Source: Hyphodiscus hymeniophilus
Lineage: Eukaryota; Ascomycota; Leotiomycetes; Helotiales; Hyphodiscaceae
Direction of reading: 5' to 3'
Assembly (NCBI GenBank): GCA_016508695.1
Contig: VNKQ01000010.1
Coordinates: 1,364,001 to 1,428,000 of the forward strand
DNA length: 64,000 nt
The notes under the pieces are model-generated. The model did not search any database. It was not told the DNA's origin and worked only from the letters and a program-made list of their open reading frames with translations. Positions 20,954 through 32,723 of the stretch are shown piece after piece (the first letter of the stretch is position 1; each line of letters opens with the position of its first letter). A program made the position numbers and the translations under genes.

Positions 20954-22734
20954 TCAATGAGGAGAAAAGTTTGACGAAGCGATGATATCGTTTTTGATGG
21001 AGGAAGAGAGGTGCAGGTATTTTCCCGTTGGTGATAAATCGGTAAGGACTTAAGTGCGTAGTTCATAAACAACCTATGATTTAGGACGGTAAACAAGGGT
21101 AACGGTGCCACACAAAGGCTTAATAACGCCCCGCCCCAACTAGGACTAGGTGCCGCTCGCTACCCCTTTAGAGCTACCGCTAGATGAAAAGAGAAGGTGT
21201 CCGTTAGATTATAGAGTGCTTATAGTAAGTATTTTCGGGTTGCAGACCAATGAAGTTGTTTCATTCCCCTGAAACGGCTAAGAGGGCGCGGTAGAGAGAG
21301 GATATGGACTTGCCGTCGACATATTGTGTTAGAGAGAGGGACCCTTGGCGATTGGGGGAACAAAGGATCTCGACCTGTAAGACATCTACCCCTCATCCAA
21401 AGTCTCCGAAAGCGCAATTAGCTGATTCTAGTGTTTTGGCATGGGGAAAAAAAATAAACGACGAGGTTGTCTTTTTCCGCTCAAATCGGTATTTGGAATT
21501 GACGTGATTCCACACGGGTTATAGCTGAGGCTCGCTCTCTGATTTGTCACAATACCTACGAAGCGCTGCTGTTACATCTCCCCGGACCAGAAATCCAATT
21601 TGGGACTTGTATCCGGCAATAAGGGATACAGCGACGTTATGGTCACCAGCGTAAGCACCAACGTTTATCCTTTCAGCTGCGACCAGAAACATGTGGGGTT
21701 TTCGTCAAACAAAGACCGTTTATTCCTGCTAAAATAAGATATGGGTAAGATCAACATAAGACCACGTCAGCCAGTCCATGAGTTGTCGGCTATGGTTATC
21801 ACCTTATGTCGAAACAAAGACTGTTTATTCCCAAAAGAAATAAGATCTACCAAAGTTATTACACCTTGACTTCGTAGATATTCATTGTCTGATCGGCAAG
21901 ATCAACATAAGACCACATAGCCAGTCTAACGAGTTATCGATTATTGTTATTCAAATCAATGAGTGTACAAGGTATAGGCATAAATGTTTGACATACTATC
22001 TTGCTTTTATTCCGGATCAAGTCACTCTTTAGGAGCCAGGGTCGTATACTGATCAGTTGGAACTTTACTTCCGCAGACCTATGGCTTAGCGAAGCTGTTG
22101 TCCCGAACATGTTATGCAGTATGACGTCTTGCTTTTTACCAAGTACCATGTATCAGGATCACTGACATGAGTAGTGGGCTTCTCCCATCTGAAGATGATC
22201 TACGGTAAGTTGAAGACGGGTGGGAAGTATTCCGCCCAGCCTGCACAATCATAGCAAGAAGCCAAGAACCTCGTCCGTGCTTTCCGGGCCAGGTTCAAGC
22301 TCCGTTGCATTAAACGAGATTGATACAGAAGGCACGTTTGTAGGACGCATTGAATGTAGGCATTTATATTCATATCAGGACCGGCGAGTATGCGTGCAGT
22401 CATCGGGGAAATCTAACTGAGCAACGGAACACTGAAGGACTACTACATAAACAGGTTTCCCAGCTAATCAGAGCCGCTAAGTTTTTATTTGACGATATTG
22501 CTGGGAAACTGCATCGTATAAGAATTAAGCACCATGAACAATATTTTAAAACTCTGATGGTAGTTATCTAGGCACGAAAGAATGAATGCCTATTTTATTA
22601 TTCAACCAGTACAAGTAAATGGCCTTCCAAGACGAGCCCCACTGACGAATTCATAAAGCTATCAAGACAACTTTAGCTTAAAGCTCGTTTGCTCATTGAA
22701 CCATCTAGCATATAAATAAGGAACCAAACGTGCT
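20954..22734. other. Intergenic between HxxHC paralogues, contains a tandem repeat
   Basis: Two diverged direct copies, about 21704-21800 and 21807-21953, share caaagac(c/t)gtttattcc, aaataagat and aagatcaacataagaccac, then gccagtc and gagtt(g/a)tcg. No coding capacity is seen. Short open frames elsewhere have no support. Confidence 0.5.
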
Positions 22735-23433
22735 CTAGATCAAAACACCGGCATATGGAAGTAAGTTGATGGCATCCAGACACACCGGATATGCAGTGTG
22801 TAAGACGGTTCCCATGCCCTGTAAAGAAAAGTTTCCGCCTTGATTGTGAGAATTTTCCATGAGCTGAAATGTTATAGCAGTGACTTTGGCACAATGCGTG
22901 GTATGGTCTTCGTGGGCAACCTCCATCTCAATCTTGCCTCCATTTTTTATCGCCCTTTGTAGCTTGCGTAGCGCGAATGAGCAATGGGCAATATGAAACT
23001 CCCAAGACCCCCAGGCAAGGCCAGCTTGTGAAAATTCCTCCTCAGTCAGTCGTCTCGTGGCGTTTCGATCGTCAAAGAACGCCCAATCCCGTTGATTGCG
23101 GAACTCTTGAGACAACTCCTCGTCGTAACAGTCTTCTGACAACCATGAGTTCATCATGGGATCAAAGATACATCCTGCTTCTTTGGCTTGACTCGCGGAG
23201 TTCCCGCAGGTCTTCGTCACGTGCACCTTCATTTTGGTCGCAGGGCATCGCTGTGAATTGACCACGGTAAGGAGAACCGCTACCAAGATAATCGCTGCTA
23301 TTACACTTCCGAAGAAGCGAAGGAAGCCTCCCCAGTGAAGGCCGCGTTTTGTGTCGATTGTGTCTTTGGTGGATGGTGAACTCGGATCCGTCTGTCCTAC
23401 GAGCTGATATTGTCGGTGCTTAAAGTCTGGCAT
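22735..23433 (-). CDS. Membrane protein with paired HxxHC motifs, paralogue 2
   Basis: A single-exon 232-residue protein, same orientation as and closely related to the gene at 20234-20953. The transmembrane segment is at about residues 37-59 (FFGSVIAAIILVAVLLTVV). Shared blocks are TCGNSASQAKEAGCIFDPMM, CYDEELSQEFRNQRDWAFFDD, FHIAHCSFALRKLQRA (HxxHC 1) and HTTHCAKV (HxxHC 2), ending YPVCLDAINLLPYAGVLI. The paralogue ends similarly (YPMCIDAKTFVM). The two genes likely arose by local duplication with later divergence. The spacing between the HxxHC motifs is nearly identical in the two, which supports a shared metal or cofactor site. Function unknown. Confidence 0.85.
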   Translation of the reverse strand: MPDFKHRQYQLVGQTDPSSPSTKDTIDTKRGLHWGGFLRFFGSVIAAIILVAVLLTVVNSQRCPATKMKVHVTKTCGNSASQAKEAGCIFDPMMNSWLSEDCYDEELSQEFRNQRDWAFFDDRNATRRLTEEEFSQAGLAWGSWEFHIAHCSFALRKLQRAIKNGGKIEMEVAHEDHTTHCAKVTAITFQLMENSHNQGGNFSLQGMGTVLHTAYPVCLDAINLLPYAGVLI

Positions 23434-25062
23434 TCTTGCTCTTGAATTCTTCGAGCGGAATGGTAGCAGCCACCCGAGTGTTGCTGAGATTTCTCAAATT
23501 TCGAACGTTGATCTTCTTCGAAGCAGCGGAACACGAAGAGCGATGTTTGTTTCTCGTGGGGGCAATAGATTATTTGGTAGCAATGGTTAAAATGCCTGAA
23601 GACGAAGAAATATTGAAGTAGCAGAACACGCCTCAACTTGGCACCTTACATCTTCTTATTAAGCTCCCACAAAGTGTGCTCTAGTATGGTGTGGGTGGGT
23701 GTATAACATTTCATTTAATCGGTTACGCCGGTTCAATGCGCGTTGGACCGTATAATCATACTTTCAGGGACACAATTTACTGCCCATTTCTTAGCAAGGA
23801 ACACTGAGTATTCTCAAGTCCGACATTTGGAGCTGATTTACAAAGCTACGGCTAACCCCAGTATAAACCTACGTAAGATACTAATGCAACGTTACGGCTG
23901 GGGTAGGGATGCACAAAATGTAATTATATAATAGTATCATAAGGCTCTTCTTCTGTAATTATACGTAAGGCTCTTACCTATTTTATGCCCCGATTATCTT
24001 GTATGAAAGATATGAAAGGTCATACATAAAAAGTATATGAATTAACTTGATTTTATACTCCAAATAAGACTTATGCAAAGCGCCTGGACCCATTAGCTTA
24101 GGGGCTCTACTTTTTGTATTGCTTCCAGATTTTTATGTGGCTTATTAAGATTACGTGCGTAACATATTTTATAAGGTTCTAAAACAGCTTTAAGCGTCGT
24201 TATACGTCAAGTATCCCCAAATTATATAATTATAGCACCCCTACGCAGGAGGGCGAAAACAATGTAGAAAGAGTGGATCGAACCAAGCCTACAGCTGCCA
24301 AGTGAGCCTCGGCAGTTCGTTCTCTCGCGGCCTACAACCGCTATGCTCGATGGGCCTGGTCAGAGTGTGGAATCAAATTCAGAGTTTGGAATCATATCCG
24401 TCTCTGGGGTAATACCGATCTACGGAGGTACGGCTAGAAGTAATATAGCTTACTTGTACGTATAGGCTTTCGTCAGATACTACAGAGTAATGCAGCGCTA
24501 CGGCAGCGCCACGGCAGCTTACTTCCTACCCCGCCTCGCCGCGTGTTCGAAGTCTAAGAGTGGAGTGTTTCGTATTTCGTCCTCCGGGTATGCCCCATAA
24601 ATGCTCCCCGTGCATAACTCCTAAGCTCCGCCAAGCCGGCTTGTATACTTAGCGAGTGCTTGTTTATTTAATGCTACGGCTAACCCTAGTATAATCCTAC
24701 GCCAGGGCCTAATGCAACGCTACGGCTGGGGTAATGCAGATCTACTCCGTACTAATATGACGCTGCAACTAGTACTAATACAGCTAAAGGTTTTACTTCG
24801 TCGGAAAAGATAACACAAAGGAACTTCGCTTCGTATTCTCCACTTAAACCGAATCCAGGAAGGCTACGAAGTGCACAGTATTCCATTTCTTAAGGGCACA
24901 GGCTACGCACGTATCGCGCATCCCCTCTTTCCCGTCGAACACACACGCCACGAAACACTCCTTCTGGTCCACTCACGTGCTTCTTGTGAATCTTGTTTGT
25001 CTGGGCATCTCGATTTTGCTTTCTACCCCGGGCCTCGAAGAACGTTGCAAAACAGCGCTGCT
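23434..25062. other. Intergenic with AT-rich island and a dispersed direct repeat
   Basis: Two copies of a roughly 62 bp sequence, about 23845-23907 and 24672-24736, share gctacggctaacc then agtataa and aatgcaacg(t/c)tacggctgggg. Between them 23920-24240 is AT-rich. Related gctacggc fragments recur near 24490. No gene supported. Confidence 0.5.
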
Positions 25063-27000
25063 ATGCGTTACTACATCACAACAGCCTTGAGCTCGCTCGC
25101 TCTCCTAACACTCCTCTGGGTTCAAGCTGCCATTGCTGAAACCGGTGTCGGATATGAGTATGACGATTCTGACCTCACGAGTTTTGAAAGTGTAGGTGAT
25201 AGCCTTTAAAAGTCGTTATCCAAATCGTGTATTAATTGATTTGTATCTCGAATAGCGGCCAGATATCAAAGCACCACGATTCAACGTGTCTATTTACAAT
25301 CCAGATAAATTAAGTCCTGGACTCTGGTTCGTTGCACCATACGCGAGGCTCTCTCAGCAATTGCAAGTCAGGAACTACTACCAGACATGCCAGACCGGGC
25401 CAGCTATATTTGACCAGAATGGTGTCAGTATTCAGAGCCGCGAGATGAATATAGTGGCTGACCTCATATAGGAACTTGTTTGGAGTGGAGCTTGCCTGTA
25501 TAGAAACCAAAATGCCTTTGACTTTCGCGCCTGGACAGCAAATGGGATGCAATATATCTCATCTATTCAGTATTACTTTAGGGATTCTCCAGACTACCCC
25601 GGCCAGGGAATTGTTCTAAACAATAAGTTTGAAGCTACCTGGGAGCTTGATATTCCAAAGGAATGGCCATTCTTCAATATGCATGAACTCCATTTTATCG
25701 AGAATGGCCAGAGGGTACTTTACATTAGTTTTAGGTGTATATATGTAGACTTGGGACTATACGGTTTGGAAGGTAATAAATCGGGTTGGGTGACAGACCT
25801 AGGATTTCATGAGGTTGATGTTGCTACGGATAAAATTACATTTGAGTGGTGGTCACTGGACCATATCCCACTGAACGAAAGTACAGCAGCTGTCTCAGGC
25901 CTTGATGGGCCCTGGCCACAGGGTTGGGATTGGATGTAGGAAATTCCCCTATATTCCCTTTACAAACGCACAAGTTACTAATAGCATTTCTCCTATGAAG
26001 ACATCTCAATTCCGTGGACAAAAACTCGGACGGTGATTTTATGATCTCTGCACGGTACACAAACGCCATTTATAAGATATCAGGGAAAGATGGTTCCATT
26101 CTTTGGACACTTGGAGGACTTCATTCGGATTACGCCCTTGAAGAAGGTTTCAACTTCTCTCGTCAACACGATGCTCGATTCCTAAGCCAAAAGGATGATT
26201 CTGAGGAACTCATAACGTTTCTTGACAATGGAGGAGATGACAAGTTCAAAACGGCCAATTTCTCCTCATCTCTAGTTGTTACGCTAGATAATTTATCTAA
26301 GGTAGCAAGTGTCACAAAGCGATGGATAAGACCTGGCCATCAAATGTCTGAGCTTCGGGGCAATTTTCAGCTCCTGCCTAACGGCAATGCGTTTACAGGT
26401 TGGAGTGATAACTGTGTCATCTCAGAACATTCCTGGGATGGAGAGCTCCTGATGGAGGCGAGCTTTGCCAGCTCCAGGCTGGTCACATACCGTGCCTATA
26501 AGTTCAATTTCACAGGTATGCCAACCGAGCCACCAGCACTCAAGGTCATGGTATATGGGCCAGAACCGGGGAATAGTATTACTGTGTACTACGTGAGCTG
26601 GAATGGTGCCACCGAGGTCGCATTTTGGAGTTTCTATCGCGTCTTGGAAGGCGAGGAAGTTTTGATTGGGAGCAGGAATAGGACGGGGTTTGAGACGATG
26701 TTCCAGTCTGTTGGGTACGAGGAGGCTGTGTTTGCAGAAGGTCTGGCTCTTGATGGCTCTATCTTGGGGCGATCTGAGATTTTGACGCCGACTGTGGCGG
26801 CTGATTGGGGTGTGTGGTCCAGCCGAGAGGGAGAAAATGTGTACATAGCAACGGATGACAAATCAGGAAACATGCCCAGTCGAGAGCAGGATCCCGACGC
26901 AGAGAGGGGTCAGACTAATGAGATGAATATGGCAGATGCAAGTATTCAGATAGATCTGGAGGATGGAGAATTTCAGACGCCTCTTAAAGACGAGCTCTGA
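25063..27000 (+). CDS. Secreted fungal arylsulfotransferase (ASST-like beta-propeller)
   Basis: Four exons: 25063-25191, 25256-25423, 25472-25935, 26001-27000, giving 586 residues. ATG 25063 starts a signal peptide (MRYYITTALSSLALLTLLWV, cleavage after AIA). Fungal arylsulfotransferase blocks follow: RPDIKAPRFNV, PGLWFVAPYA, ELVWSG, MHELHFIENG, FEWWSLDHIPLNES, the joined WDWIHLNSVDKNSDGDF, NAIYKISGKDGSILWTLGG, FSRQHDARFL and LITFLDNGGDD. The propeller repeats and His-containing strands match PF14269-type enzymes, which in bacteria transfer sulfate between phenols. Sulfate transfer by the fungal group is not established here. The C-terminal 40 residues are acidic and low complexity, with no GPI or membrane signal. 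Confidence 0.9.
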
Positions 27001-27533
27001 ATTCCAGCAATGAAGGATTGTCCGTAGCATCTTAGGGCCTGGCAGGCAACTATAATCTGGCGCATTTCCAGCCGCAATTTGATCTTAGATCATAAATACC
27101 AAATGCATGCCTAGTGGCGCCGGATGTGGTGAGCCTTCGGGTTTCTGGGTGTCTTTGAGAAGTTGAGGCCCTAACAGTATTTCCTGCCCATTTACCTAAG
27201 CGCGAGGCTGCTGGTAGACTACAAGGCGGTGTGCCGATTCTGCCCGCTTAGACTGACGTGGGGGCTGTTTCCGGGGTCCCCAGCTACCAGTCCCCAACTA
27301 CCAATTTCCCGGTAAGCCTTCATTTCGTACGTTCCACGGGCTACCTAGTCCTCAAAAGCTGGCTGGCCTTCAGGTAGGTCCCTCTGGAGCTCGCTCTCTT
27401 ATTCACCCTTTTACGACGTTGGTGGCGCGACAAAGTCCGTTTTCCAAATTAACCCCAACCCTCCGGCTATCAAAAAGGGGTTCTGCTGAGTCATTCAAAA
27501 CCTAAAGAGCTGGTCCCGCTTCCTTCTGGCAGC
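27001..27533. other. Intergenic / possible 5' flank of the helicase element
   Basis: This is GC-richer than the left part of the window. Local duplications occur (ccccagctaccagtccccaactacc near 27278-27303). Element ends such as a terminal inverted repeat were not found. Confidence 0.4.
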
Positions 27534-30500
27534 ATGGTCGACTGGCTCGTCTCCCACCACCACCCACGGTACCAAGTGCTGGTGTGCCGGGTTCATGGCC
27601 ATGCCATCTCAAATCTGCCAAGCCACCTGGCCAAGAGGCATCAGGATATCAAGGCGAAGGCTTGGAATGCTACTGTCGCTGAGTACGCGACGTTGCAGCT
27701 GAGCCCGCCCTCCAAGACCGACTTTAACCATAGGCCGGAGGATGCGATTCCAGCCATCGAGTCGAGCAGGGTCGTGGAGAGGATTAGAGCGCAGCCGGAC
27801 TACGAGCTGATCGACGACATTAAGGAGCGCTGGGCCTACGAGCGAGAGCAGCAGGAGGAGCTGCAGAAGGTGCTGGCCGAGGGGCTGGACAGGCACGAGA
27901 CTACGAACTGGCTGAAGAGGGCTGGATGGTGGTCGCACTTCCAGGAGAGGGATCTCGCCCTAACCTACGCCTGTACTCGCATGTCGGGCCGGGAAGATGA
28001 CGAGCTATGGAGGATAGCTGCTGCGATAAACCGGTTGTTCTTCAGCCGCAGTATTGATGGCCTGAAGAGCATGCCGTTAATAACGCGGCTACTTCTGGCC
28101 AGCCCCCACTATAACGATGCCCATAGTCGGCCATTTGGCCCGTTGCAGGAGAAGTCGAGCATGGACCGGAATCTGACTTACTGGACGCGATTCTTCTGCT
28201 ACGGCCTGAATGTTCTCCGCTCAGATGCTGCAGAGCTGTTTGCGGAATATGGGTTTCGTTTTACAGTAGTACAGAGAAAGAGCCTGGAGAGGTTATGAGA
28301 GCACTTGCTAAGACGAGGGGTATCCCGAAGTGGACTTGAAAGAGGAGTTGCTGCAGGTGTCGGCTAGCTTCTGGATGCAGCGTCTTGATGGGGATTCGTT
28401 CCTTAGTCCGCTTTGGCACTTTGTTGGTGGTTTGGGAACTGACGGCGAGTCTGGGCAGTTCAGACCAGCATATCTATTTACATACATGCTTGTAGGGTTG
28501 GAATATGCTGGGATAGCATTGCTAGGGGAGTGGGCCATCCCTACAGCGGAGAGACCTGGCATAGAGGACCTAAGAGAGCGGTGTGACCAGGTGCGGAATA
28601 CTTGGCTGTGGAAAGCCACCTACTCTCCGATGGGCTACACTCTTAGCTTGTTGTTGTACGGCCGGAAAATTGCTCAGGAAACCGGAAGCCGGCTCATGGT
28701 GTCTTGGAGCAAGCAGGGCGAGCGGATATACTTTATTGGGAAGCCAATCCCTATAGACGACATCCGCAGCATGGTGGCAGAGATGACGGCTAATGCGGAG
28801 GATCTGCTATGGGGGTCCCTGATGTTCAAGGAGGGCGAGGATGTCCGGTTTACCATCTCTTTAGCCGGTATCGAGGACGACCTGACGCAGACGCAGCGGG
28901 GGAAGTCTTTCATCCATAGCTTTGGTCTGGCGGGGAAGGAGGTGGAGATGCTGGAGGATCTGGTCAAAGGACGGCAAAAGCGGGAGCTCCTCGACAAGAA
29001 TGGCCAGTGGAAGTGGGTAAGGATTCGGATTTACCTGAAGCTCGTCCGCAGATTTGACGAGTATCTCCTCTTGCTCTCTCACTTTACTGGGGGTCAACCA
29101 AGCCGTAACGAAGAGACTACGGGCTGCGTCTGGTAAATGGTATTAAGCGGAACCGCAACGTCTTTGTCATTAATGGGGAGGTCGTGCTTGTCACCCAGTA
29201 CCATAAGTCCCTGGCCCATTTCGACTTCCCCAAGGTCATTCCACGCTTCTTGCCAGAACGGCCAAGGCAATTAATGGCAATGTATATGATTTATATCCGG
29301 CCGTTGCTCGACCGCTGGGAAGCAGATCGCTGGGCGTTGCAAGACAAGACGAGCCCACCAAGCGACTTTATCTGGCATAGTGAGACGGGGCCGTGGGAAA
29401 GTAGACGGATGTCACGGGCTATGGCCAAATGCACTCATCACTATATGGGCCGTAGGATTACACTTCAGGACTGACGGCACATTGCAATCGCTATTAGCAA
29501 GCAGCTTGCTCGTGTACAAGGCTCAGCAAAGGCCGATTTTGAAGATGACGACGATGATGACGCAGAACGGTATGAAATTCCTGATGACTTTGGCTGCTTG
29601 TCATACAGGACGGACAGTAGCGAATTACGGCGTTACAATTGATGTGCTGAAGCGTTTGACAGCCGTCTCCCTTGAAACATTTGGGCCAGTCAGCCATCGA
29701 TGGCTCTACCTTATTGGGGAGCCGTCATCACAGCCATCTCTCGAGAGAAAGTGTGCAGCGAATGTCAGAGCTATCACCCTTAAAGCGACCTAAGATTCTG
29801 CCACTTGAGAAGCCAGATTTGGGAATGAGAAAAGACCAGCTTAGCCTAAAAGCTTTGAGGGCAGTTCTGCGGGATGACTATGCCCAGTTCCGGACACCAC
29901 AACAAGAAGAAGCTATACGATTGCCTGCTACAAAGGAGTCACCATTAGTTGCAATTCTGCCAACCGGTGGGGGAAGAGCCTGGTTTTCATGGTGCCAGCT
30001 ATACTGTCTGGGTCTGAGGTGATGATTGTGGTAGCACCGTACGCCGAGTTGAAGAGGCAACTCGTCACGCTGCATTGACGCTGGCTTGGACTGCAAGCAC
30101 TGGCCCGAAGCACGTGAGTCCTGGCCAAGAGTCGTACTAGTGTCAGCGGAAGCTGCTTCCAGTGACGACTTCTTGCAATGGGCTGCAGAGTTGCTGGACC
30201 CGGTAGTTGTCGATGAGTGTCATCTCACATTTACTGCTGCTGACGAGTACCGGAAGAAGCTTCGGGGGTTGGTGCTTCTCCGCAATCTAGGCTGCCCATT
30301 TGTGTTCTTGACCGGTATGCTACCGCCACTTCGCCAGCGGGAATTCGAGGAGGCTATGCAGCTGTAGAATCCCCGATACATTCGTGTTTTTAGCTATCGC
30401 GTCAATGTTCGATATTCGGTGCTTCGAGTCCGGAATGGACGGGGGCCGTTAGAGGCTAAGAAGCTTGTAGATGCTCGGCTTGGAAGTCTAGTACCAGGAG

Positions 30501-31622
30501 AGAAGGGCGTGGTGTATTGCATTAGCTATGCCAAATGCAAAGTGCTAGCTCGGCAGCTGGGTTGTTTCTATTACCATAGGAACCCTAAGGACAGAACGCT
30601 CACTTTCTTGCTCCGTGAGAAGCTGTTTCCAGGCTTGGCTCCGAGGTGAAATGCCATACATTATGGCCACGGCTGCCCCTGGAACAGGGATTGACGTGCC
30701 AGGAATCACACATGTCATTCATCTCGAAGGCCCGCATAGTATCATCGACTATACTCAATCAGCTGGACGTGCTGGGAGGGCTAGAGAGCGTGTTACGGCT
30801 GTGATCATCATCGAGGACAAGGATTGGCCAACAGAAGACCCAGAGAAGGATAGCTGCCTTGAGCTGAAAACGCATGAGGTGAATAGCTTGATCGGAACAA
30901 AGGGTTGTCGGCAAAGCATCCTCAGCCGGTGCCTGGATAATGACCTACGAGACTGTAAAGGGATCGACGCCGTCTTGTGTGACAACTGCCTGCGGGAGAA
31001 ACTGCTCTGGAAAAGTGAGTTATCCTCCCGGGGATTAGTTATGTCTCAGGCATATGGCCGGAAGGTGGCACGCGGGCTGGAGCAGATAGAGGCAGCGCGA
31101 GTTAAGGTTCCAAAATTTTTATTAAGTGAAATTAAGGAGGTGAGAGAGCTAGGGCAGTGGGGTTGCCGGATCTGTTGGATGTTCAAGGGGCGTGAAGGAG
31201 CACAACACACTTGGATGGAATGCTCTGAGATCGAGGAGTGTTTGTCTTTCCAAGGCTGTCTGGGTTTCCAGGGGCGCATTAACTACCGACGGGGTCGGCA
31301 GGCACAGTTCTTGAGCTGCTTCTACTGCCACGTGTCCCAAGAGCTCTGCCTGGACGGCCATAAGTCTAGAGGGACTACAAGTGGGTGGAAACATGTGGTT
31401 ATTGCAGTGGCGTTAGCTGTTTGTGCGGATGAAGGGCTGTGGAAGCAGGTGCAGGAGCTTGCTGGGCGGGAACTGGCTGGGGAGAAGGAGTATGCTGAGT
31501 GGCTAGAGCTGAAGCATAGCAAGCTTGTGTGTGGGCAGGAGATGACCAAAGCCTTGGCAGTATTTGACTTGGTAGTAAGGTGGCGTATCGAGACGGGAGT
31601 GTCTGTACCGGACGAAAGGTAG
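27534..31622 (+). pseudogene. Frameshifted zinc-finger/RecQ-like helicase gene (mobile-element-like)
   Basis: One gene's worth of protein is spread over changing frames: 27534-28298, 28330-29136, 29184-29474, 29380-29793, 29672-30022, 30086-30367, 30419-30649, 30615-31622. The N-terminus has a C2H2-like finger (YQVLVCRVHGHAISNLPSHL...KRHQ, the DUF3505/OrsD-type start). A long helical middle follows, then an SF2 helicase: Walker A as LPTGGG broken by a one-base loss near 29970, VVVDECHLTF (DECH box, about 30207-30236), FLTGMLPP, TGIDVPGITHVIH and QSAGRAGRARE (motif VI). The C-terminal Cys-rich part (CDNCLR, CRICW, CFYCH) may bind zinc. At least six indels and in-frame stops make it a pseudogene. 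RIP bias is not evident; decay is by indels. Related genes are multicopy and often subtelomeric in ascomycetes. Confidence 0.8.
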
Positions 31623-31676
31623 GTCGGGCTGAGACGTTTTGTTGCACGTTGTAGAATGTAGAGGCTAGAATGTAGC

Positions 31677-31870
31677 TGCAACGTACTTGTGGTCGTGGTG
31701 TTCGATCACGGGGCAAGTACGTTGGTGTTGGGTAAGGCAGGGACGCTGTCACTGATCAAGAGTATGGGCAATGGTAATAACCATTGCAGTTACTAAGTAT
31801 GTATGATAATACTTGTATTGAGTCAAGCACGAAGCTTCTATCTACTAGGGAAATAACCACTGTTTAATAT
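31677..31870 (-). repeat. LTR fragment matching the left-end gypsy block, with strong hairpin
   Basis: The reverse complement of 31700-31862 (ctagtagatagaagcttcg, cttgactcaa, cttagtaactgcaatgg, ccttacccaac) aligns with 1765-1890, but here the GC-containing form is preserved. At one end is an inverted repeat: caacgtacttg (31679-31689) and caagtacgttg (31714-31724), with an inner cgtg/cacg pair. A second small palindrome, caatggtaataaccattg, lies at about 31770-31788. It is probably a solo LTR or LTR piece beside the helicase pseudogene. Confidence 0.6.
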
Positions 31871-32723
31871 AGAACCTTCGTCGTTTGAGGACCCTTGGAC
31901 CCGAAGGATCCCAGGGTCCATCACGTGACCCCAATCCTCCAGTTCCTGCCCCTAATCTGCCGTCTGGTGTAATACAATTGAATGAAGCATCATTTACCAG
32001 CCGTGGAGAAGCAGCGTATATAGACTCAACTATAAAGGGATTTCCGGAGTTTTTGTCGAGAGACACGAACCATTAAATCATTTTTTGACTCTATTGATAA
32101 CCTCTCGCATGTTTCCATTCACGTTCACAACAGGCTGGCGTTGGACCTAATCATAGAACTTGTCGACGCGGGGCTCGTCAACTCGAGCCTGCATCTCCGG
32201 TAGGAGCACTTGGTCTGGATACCTGCATCCCCAATGTAAGAGCACTGCTGGCACCTGAGATTCCCAGCCGCTGATGCTCTTCGTATTCTTGCCAGTATAT
32301 TGTTGAGCGCAAGGTCACGACAAACTCTCGATCTACCAGATTCTCTTCAGAATCTGTGACCACAGCATGAAATACGTCTGGAGCCTTGCATACCTCAACC
32401 CAAGCAAAAACTTTCGGCAAGAGCGGCCACTCGGCATTCGTCGAGGTACTGCAAAATGGAAAGGTTCCGCACAGAGTTCCACCACTGTCTCGCAACCACT
32501 TGGATGTTTCAGACAGATAGGGATAGAGACTGGTATGGTGGAGGGTACAACATCAGTATTGAAGTTCCCACTGAGTGATATATAGAACGGCCAGACGTGA
32601 GGGTTGAATTGAGTGGATAATCGCGTGCGGGGGTTATTTTGTTAACTAATGCGCCTACAAAAATATTAAGCAAGGGCTTCGTACAAATGATCATACCAGA
32701 GCGATCAGCAGCAGTGCTTTTCT
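31871..32723. other. Intergenic, no supported gene
   Basis: A 105-codon frame at 32178-32495 (-) contains plausible peptide (VFHAVVTDSEENLVDREFVV), but no family, no partner exon and no conserved motif were recognised. It could be a fragment of a decayed gene. Confidence 0.4.

Noticed and set aside
31690..31713. tRNA-like T-arm (gttcgatc) inside the hairpin
   Set aside because: The stem around it does not pair as a T-arm and no acceptor or anticodon arm is present.
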